Shown here: positions 5,180 to 7,682 of the stretch, piece by piece
How the letters are laid out: each line of letters opens with the position of its first letter
Numbering within the stretch: the first letter of the stretch is position 1
Assembly (NCBI GenBank): GCA_025935515.1
Contig: JAICVC010000102.1
Span: forward strand, 1-7,682
Direction of reading: 5' to 3'
Origin: Sphingomonas sp.
GTDB lineage: Bacteria > Pseudomonadota > Alphaproteobacteria > Sphingomonadales > Sphingomonadaceae
DNA length: 7,682 bases
The notes under the pieces: model-generated
Told to the model about the DNA's origin: nothing
Seen by the model: only the letters and a program-made list of their open reading frames with translations
Database searches by the model: none
Translations under genes and position numbers: made by a program

Positions 5180-5213
5180 GCGCCGCGCTCCTTCGGGGGC
5201 GCGGCGCTTGGCT
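5180..5213 (+). terminator. Terminator hairpin with UUCG tetraloop
   Basis: GCGCCGCGCTCC (5180-5191) and GGGGCGCGGCGC (5196-5207) form a 12-bp stem with one G-U pair around the very stable C(UUCG)G loop. TTGGCTTT follows on the plus strand. It serves the Q/G/S-rich gene and may also block read-through from the convergent GST gene, although no T-tract follows in that direction. Confidence 0.8.
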
Positions 5214-5864
5214 TTACGCCGGCTCTTTCGCCAGCATCGCCGCCTCGCGTTCGATCCACGGCGCAAAGCTCGGCCGCGAGAGGATCGAGTCCGTCCAGGC
5301 GCGAACCCGTCCATGCCGCGAGGAATCGATCTCGCAACCGAGGTGACCGAGGTTCGCGAACGGGCTGGCGACCGCGATGTCGGCGAGCGTGATGCTGTCG
5401 CCGACGAGATATGCTCCGGCGTCGGGGACGACCCGCTCCAGATAGTCGAGGATAGGTGGCAGCTCTTCTCGTTCGGCCGCATCGGCCGCGGCGAGGTCGC
5501 CCTCCCGCCCGAGAAAGCGCGGAGCGACAATCCGGTTGAAGAACATCTTGGCTCCGCAAGCGCAGAGGATGGTGTCTGAAAATTCGTCAAACCAGATCAC
5601 TTTGCCGCGCGCCCGCGGCTCGGCCGGGATCAGTGGGGGTTCGGGCTGTTTCGCTTCGAGATAGTGAATGATCGCGCTGGAATCGGCGAGCGTGTAATCG
5701 CCGTCGCGGAACGCCGGCATCTTCCTGAACGGGCTCGCTTCCAGATATTCCGGCAGATAGTTCGGCATCCCGGTTGGCTGGAGCTCCAGCTCAACGCCCT
5801 TTTCTGCCGCAAATGCGAGCACCTTGCGCACAAACGGCGACAAGGACGAACCATAGACGATCAT
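5214..5864 (-). CDS. Glutathione S-transferase family protein
   Basis: A 216-residue cytosolic GST, the usual length, expected to conjugate or reduce electrophiles with glutathione. The N-terminal thioredoxin-like domain (about 1-75) shows SSLSPFVRKVLAFAAEKGV, where Ser8 or Ser9 is the likely catalytic position. It also has the cis-proline motif KMPAF (Pro50) and the glutathione gamma-glutamyl site LADSSAIIHYLE, with Asp-Ser in place of the more common Glu-Ser. The all-helical C-terminal domain carries the folding motif SITLADIAVASPFANL (157-172). The start at 5864 is set by AGGGGAGG at 5871-5878, 6 bp upstream; the frame also extends to a GTG at 5909 that lacks such a site. The class and substrate cannot be told. 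It is monocistronic and convergent with the Q/G/S-rich gene. Confidence 0.92.
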   Translation of the reverse strand: MIVYGSSLSPFVRKVLAFAAEKGVELELQPTGMPNYLPEYLEASPFRKMPAFRDGDYTLADSSAIIHYLEAKQPEPPLIPAEPRARGKVIWFDEFSDTILCACGAKMFFNRIVAPRFLGREGDLAAADAAEREELPPILDYLERVVPDAGAYLVGDSITLADIAVASPFANLGHLGCEIDSSRHGRVRAWTDSILSRPSFAPWIEREAAMLAKEPA

Positions 5865-5897
5865 CGGCTGCCTCCCCTCTTTCACGCGGCGAGCGGC

Positions 5898-5923
5898 GGA
5901 CACATGCACCCGGCTCGCCCGTT
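5898..5923 (+). promoter_or_regulatory. Weak EcfG-like promoter candidate for the 46-residue gene
   Basis: GGACA (5898-5902), 17 bp, then CGTT (5920-5923). Spacing and -10 fit sigma-EcfG, but the -35 matches GGAAC at only three of five bases. The adjoining palindrome TTGAC-G-GTCAA (5922-5932) puts a TTGACC on the minus strand that could be a -35 for the GST gene. Confidence 0.22.
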
Positions 5924-5953
5924 GACGGTCAAGGCCCAGTAGGAGTGCCAGCG

Positions 5954-6094
5954 ATGCGCAGCAACAGCGGCAAGGACGAATCCCGCAACAACATGCACGA
6001 CCCGACCATGCGTGACCGCGAGCGCGGCGACACGGCGGTCGCGGAAAAGAAGCCGAAGGCGCCCGCCGATCATCGGCAAGGCCGCAAGGACTAA
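5954..6094 (+). CDS. Small hydrophilic protein, 46 residues
   Basis: A 46-residue, highly charged protein (starts MRSNSGKDESRNN, ends ADHRQGRKD) with almost no hydrophobic residues, so it is probably disordered and cytoplasmic. The ATG at 5954 has a good ribosome site, AGGAG at 5941-5945, 8 bp upstream, which sets the start within a longer open frame. The stop TAA (6092-6094) shares bases with the TAG of the convergent DUF6456 gene: the four bases CTAA end both genes. No family is recognised. Its composition recalls small stress-associated proteins, and a weak EcfG-like element lies upstream; both points are inference. Confidence 0.6.
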   Translation: MRSNSGKDESRNNMHDPTMRDRERGDTAVAEKKPKAPADHRQGRKD

Positions 6095-6582
6095 GGGATC
6101 CGGTAGAAGGCCGCGACCCGGTCGAGCGCGAGGGTCAGCACCAGCTTGCCCGCGCGCGCCGGCCAGCCGAGCGCAGTCTCGGCGTCGCGCATGCCTTCGC
6201 CCGCGCAGACCACCCGCCAGAGGATGTCGGCCAGGCCGGGACCCGCGCTCGCCACCGCGGAGTCGAACCGGCGCTTGGCGTCGAGTTGCGCACCGCAAAG
6301 GTCGGGCGCCGAAGCCGAGCCGCCGCGGCCGCGAGCCATGGGCGCCGCGTCCCATGCCATCGTCACGCCGGGGGCCAGCTGGGCCCGCTCCCAATCGCTC
6401 CGAAGGCGCTCGCCGGCATCATATTGACGCTGGTTCAAATGGCCCCGCGCGAACAACCATCCGAGCGGCGATTCGGTGAGATTGACCGTGACCGACCGCG
6501 GGTAGCCGCTCGTCCCCCGTTCCGAAGCAATTCCCTGCTCGATCGCTCGTTCGCCAAGCAAGCGCGCCGATGTCCGTCCCAT
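6091..6582 (-). CDS. DUF6456 domain protein
   Basis: A 163-residue protein that I recognise as DUF6456, an alphaproteobacterial domain of unknown function. The conserved blocks are in order: ESPLGWL (37-43), then AGERLRSDWERAQLAPGVTM (56-75) with WDA, then DAKRRFDSAVASAGPGLADI (101-120). The final block runs VCAGEGMRDAETALGWPARA (125-144) into KLVLTLALDRVAAFY. The frame is open upstream to 6957, but the ATG at 6582 is preceded by AGGAGG (6587-6592) at 4 bp, and the extension would cross the divergent regulator gene. It shares a 91-bp control region with the XRE-type gene on the other strand, which suggests linked regulation. It converges with the 46-residue gene, overlapping by 4 bp. Role unknown; a nucleic-acid or regulatory function is only a guess from its neighbour. 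Confidence 0.85.
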   Translation of the reverse strand: MGRTSARLLGERAIEQGIASERGTSGYPRSVTVNLTESPLGWLFARGHLNQRQYDAGERLRSDWERAQLAPGVTMAWDAAPMARGRGGSASAPDLCGAQLDAKRRFDSAVASAGPGLADILWRVVCAGEGMRDAETALGWPARAGKLVLTLALDRVAAFYRIP

Positions 6583-6612
6583 TGTTCCTCCTGCAGTCGA
6601 GTCGATGCCCAC

Positions 6613-6627
6613 TTGCCACATCGGCAA
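6613..6627. promoter_or_regulatory. Inverted repeat TTGCC-acatc-GGCAA, candidate operator
   Basis: Perfect 5-bp arms with a 5-bp spacer lie in the 91-bp gap between the divergent DUF6456 and XRE genes. The size suits a dimeric helix-turn-helix regulator, most simply the adjacent one. No binding evidence. Confidence 0.4.
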
Positions 6628-6646
6628 AACTGTAGGACAGACTAGA

Positions 6647-6659
6647 AACCATCTTGGTT
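6647..6659. promoter_or_regulatory. Inverted repeat AACCA-tct-TGGTT, candidate operator
   Basis: Perfect 5-bp arms with a 3-bp spacer lie 14 bp before the XRE start codon. It differs in sequence from the palindrome at 6613, so the two may bind different proteins, or one may be chance. Confidence 0.33.
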
Positions 6660-6673
6660 CGCCGGGGAACGTT

Positions 6674-7237
6674 ATGATCACTCGAATCCGGGAAGTCCGC
6701 AGAGCGCGGGGAATGACCCTCGACGATGTCGCGCGGCAATGCCATCCGCCGACGACGCCCCAGACCATCGGCAGGCTCGAAACCGGGATGCGCACGGTGT
6801 CGGTGGGCTGGCTCAACCGAATCGCGAACGCGCTCGGCGTCGAGGCGCAGGACCTGGTCGAGGGGGGCGACAAGGCCGAGCTGAAGGTGGCGGCGCTTGT
6901 CGGCCCGGGCGGCGCAATGGCGCCACGCAAGACGGCGATCGCCGTCTCGCCGCGCATCGAAGATGGACAGGTCGCGGTGCTGGTCGCGGGCAGCGTCGGC
7001 GACTATCGCGCCGGTGACGAATTGTGGTGCGATACGCTCCAGCCGGGCGACTACGCCCGGGCACTCAACCGCGACGTGCTGATTCCCCGCCCGGCGGGGC
7101 GCTTTCTGTTCGGGCGACTGATCAACCGCGACGAGGAGAAGTTGCAGGTCCTGCCCCTCGAGGCCGGAGGCCGTCAGCAGATCGTCTCGAACCCGCCCTG
7201 GCTCGCCGTTGCCGCGAGGCTTGTGAGAGCGCTTTAG
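6674..7237 (+). CDS. XRE-family helix-turn-helix regulator with S24-like C-terminal region
   Basis: A 187-residue predicted DNA-binding regulator. Residues 2-62 form a Cro/C1-type domain: RIREVRRARGMTLDDVARQC, TPQTIGRLETGMRTVSVGWL, then the closing helix RIANALGVEAQDLVE. The C-terminal half (about 83-187) contains VGDYRAGDELWCDTLQPGDY and a following LNRDVLIPRPAGRFLFGRLI. Its alternation of GD turns and strands resembles the LexA/S24 fold, but I see no clear Ser/Lys catalytic pair, so it may sense a ligand rather than self-cleave. The start at 6674 fits the usual beginning of such domains and has GGGGA 5-6 bp upstream; an ATG at 6605 would add 23 unrelated residues. It is divergent from DUF6456, and the DUF1801 gene follows 36 bp downstream, possibly co-transcribed. 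Confidence 0.85.
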   Translation: MITRIREVRRARGMTLDDVARQCHPPTTPQTIGRLETGMRTVSVGWLNRIANALGVEAQDLVEGGDKAELKVAALVGPGGAMAPRKTAIAVSPRIEDGQVAVLVAGSVGDYRAGDELWCDTLQPGDYARALNRDVLIPRPAGRFLFGRLINRDEEKLQVLPLEAGGRQQIVSNPPWLAVAARLVRAL

Positions 7238-7273
7238 TCCCCCTAGTCCCGGCGGCCAACGCAAGGAGACCGG

Positions 7274-7662
7274 ATGGTGGCCGACGGGGACTCGGGGCTG
7301 ATCGACGCCAAGATCGAGGCGCTTGGCGACTGGCGCGGGGAGATGCTTCGCGGCATCCGCACGTTGATCAGGCAGGCCGACCCCGAGGTCATCGAAGAGG
7401 TGAAGTGGCGAAAGCCCTCGAACCCGTCGGGCGTTCCCGTCTGGTCGCACGGCGGCATCATCTGCACCGGCGAAACCTATAAGGACAAGGTCAAGCTGAC
7501 CTTCTCCAATGGTGCATCGCTCGACGATCCGGCACGGCTGTTCAACGCGAGTCTCGAAGGCGGCACCCGGCGCGCGATCGACCTCAGGGAAGGGAGAGGA
7601 TCGACGGGGCAGCGTTCAAGGCGCTGATCAAGGCGGCCGTTGCACTCAATCTCGGCGGCTAA
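7274..7662 (+). pseudogene. DUF1801 (YdhG-like) protein, frameshifted near the 3' end
   Basis: A small cytosolic protein of the DUF1801 group, function unknown. Conserved features are IRTLIRQADPEVIEEVKWRK (28-47), PSGVPVWSHGGIICTGETYK (51-70), then DKVKLTFSNGASL and LFNASLEGGTRRAID. The uninterrupted frame ends at 7627 as a 117-residue protein whose last residues (RGSTGQRSRR) are out of family. Adding one G in the GGG run at 7592-7594 restores GERIDGAAFKALIKAAVALN and a TAA at 7660-7662, giving 129 residues in total. So there is a one-base loss in a short G run, real or a sequencing error. ATG 7274 has AAGGAG at 7263-7268. If real, the loss removes only the last helix. Confidence 0.85.
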
Positions 7663-7668
7663 GGATCA

Positions 7669-7682
7669 ATGGCGCGGCGTCA
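7669..7682 (+). CDS. Possible start of a further gene, cut by the window end
   Basis: An ATG at 7669 begins M-A-R-R, with AAGGA at 7661-7665 overlapping the restored DUF1801 stop. Spacing is short (3 bp) and only four codons are visible, so this is a possible start and nothing more. Confidence 0.3.

Noticed and set aside
6583..6957. Upstream extension of the DUF6456 frame by 125 residues
   Set aside because: It would overlap the divergent XRE gene; the AGGAGG before ATG 6582 marks the start.
6419..7450. A 343-codon minus-strand frame across the XRE and DUF1801 genes
   Set aside because: It is the antisense of two recognisable genes and has no domain of its own.

Overview
The window looks like a high-GC alphaproteobacterial chromosome segment, most likely from the Sphingomonadales (a Sphingomonas relative). 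The grounds are the rpsF-rpsR-rplI order with an extended acidic L9 tail, a DUF6456 gene divergent from an XRE regulator, a sigma-EcfG-like promoter, and short palindromic repeats of the kind scattered through sphingomonad genomes. The assignment is inferred from recalled family patterns; no search was run.

Layout. (1) 1-505: C-terminal end of an APC-family amino-acid permease, overlapping tail-to-tail with a Rieske-type ring-hydroxylating oxygenase alpha subunit on the minus strand (438-1616). (2) 1617-2370: about 750 bp without an intact ordinary gene. It holds several repeat-like palindromes, a 28-codon relic of the start of an MmeI-like class I DNA methyltransferase, and a short coding-like membrane segment. 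(3) 2371-2889, minus: a Gly/Trp-rich lipoprotein of unknown function, divergent from (4) the ribosomal operon rpsF-rpsR-rplI (3140-4410), which has a structured leader and ends in a clear intrinsic terminator. (5) 4514-5207: a possible general-stress (EcfG) promoter, a Gln/Gly/Ser-rich disordered protein, and a UUCG-loop terminator shared with (6) a convergent glutathione S-transferase (5214-5864, minus). (7) A 46-residue hydrophilic protein (5954-6094) whose stop codon overlaps that of a convergent DUF6456 gene (6091-6582, minus). (8) Divergent from DUF6456, an XRE-type regulator (6674-7237), followed by a DUF1801 gene (7274-7662) that is frameshifted near its 3' end. A possible next gene begins at 7669.

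How the parts relate. Only the ribosomal operon is a clear functional unit. The DUF6456/XRE pair shares a 91-bp control region with two short inverted repeats, which suggests joint or cross regulation. The Q/G/S-rich protein and perhaps the 46-residue protein may belong to the general stress response. I see no CRISPR array, tRNA, rRNA, intact insertion sequence or complete defence system. The window is mostly ordinary chromosome with one decayed, repeat-rich gap.
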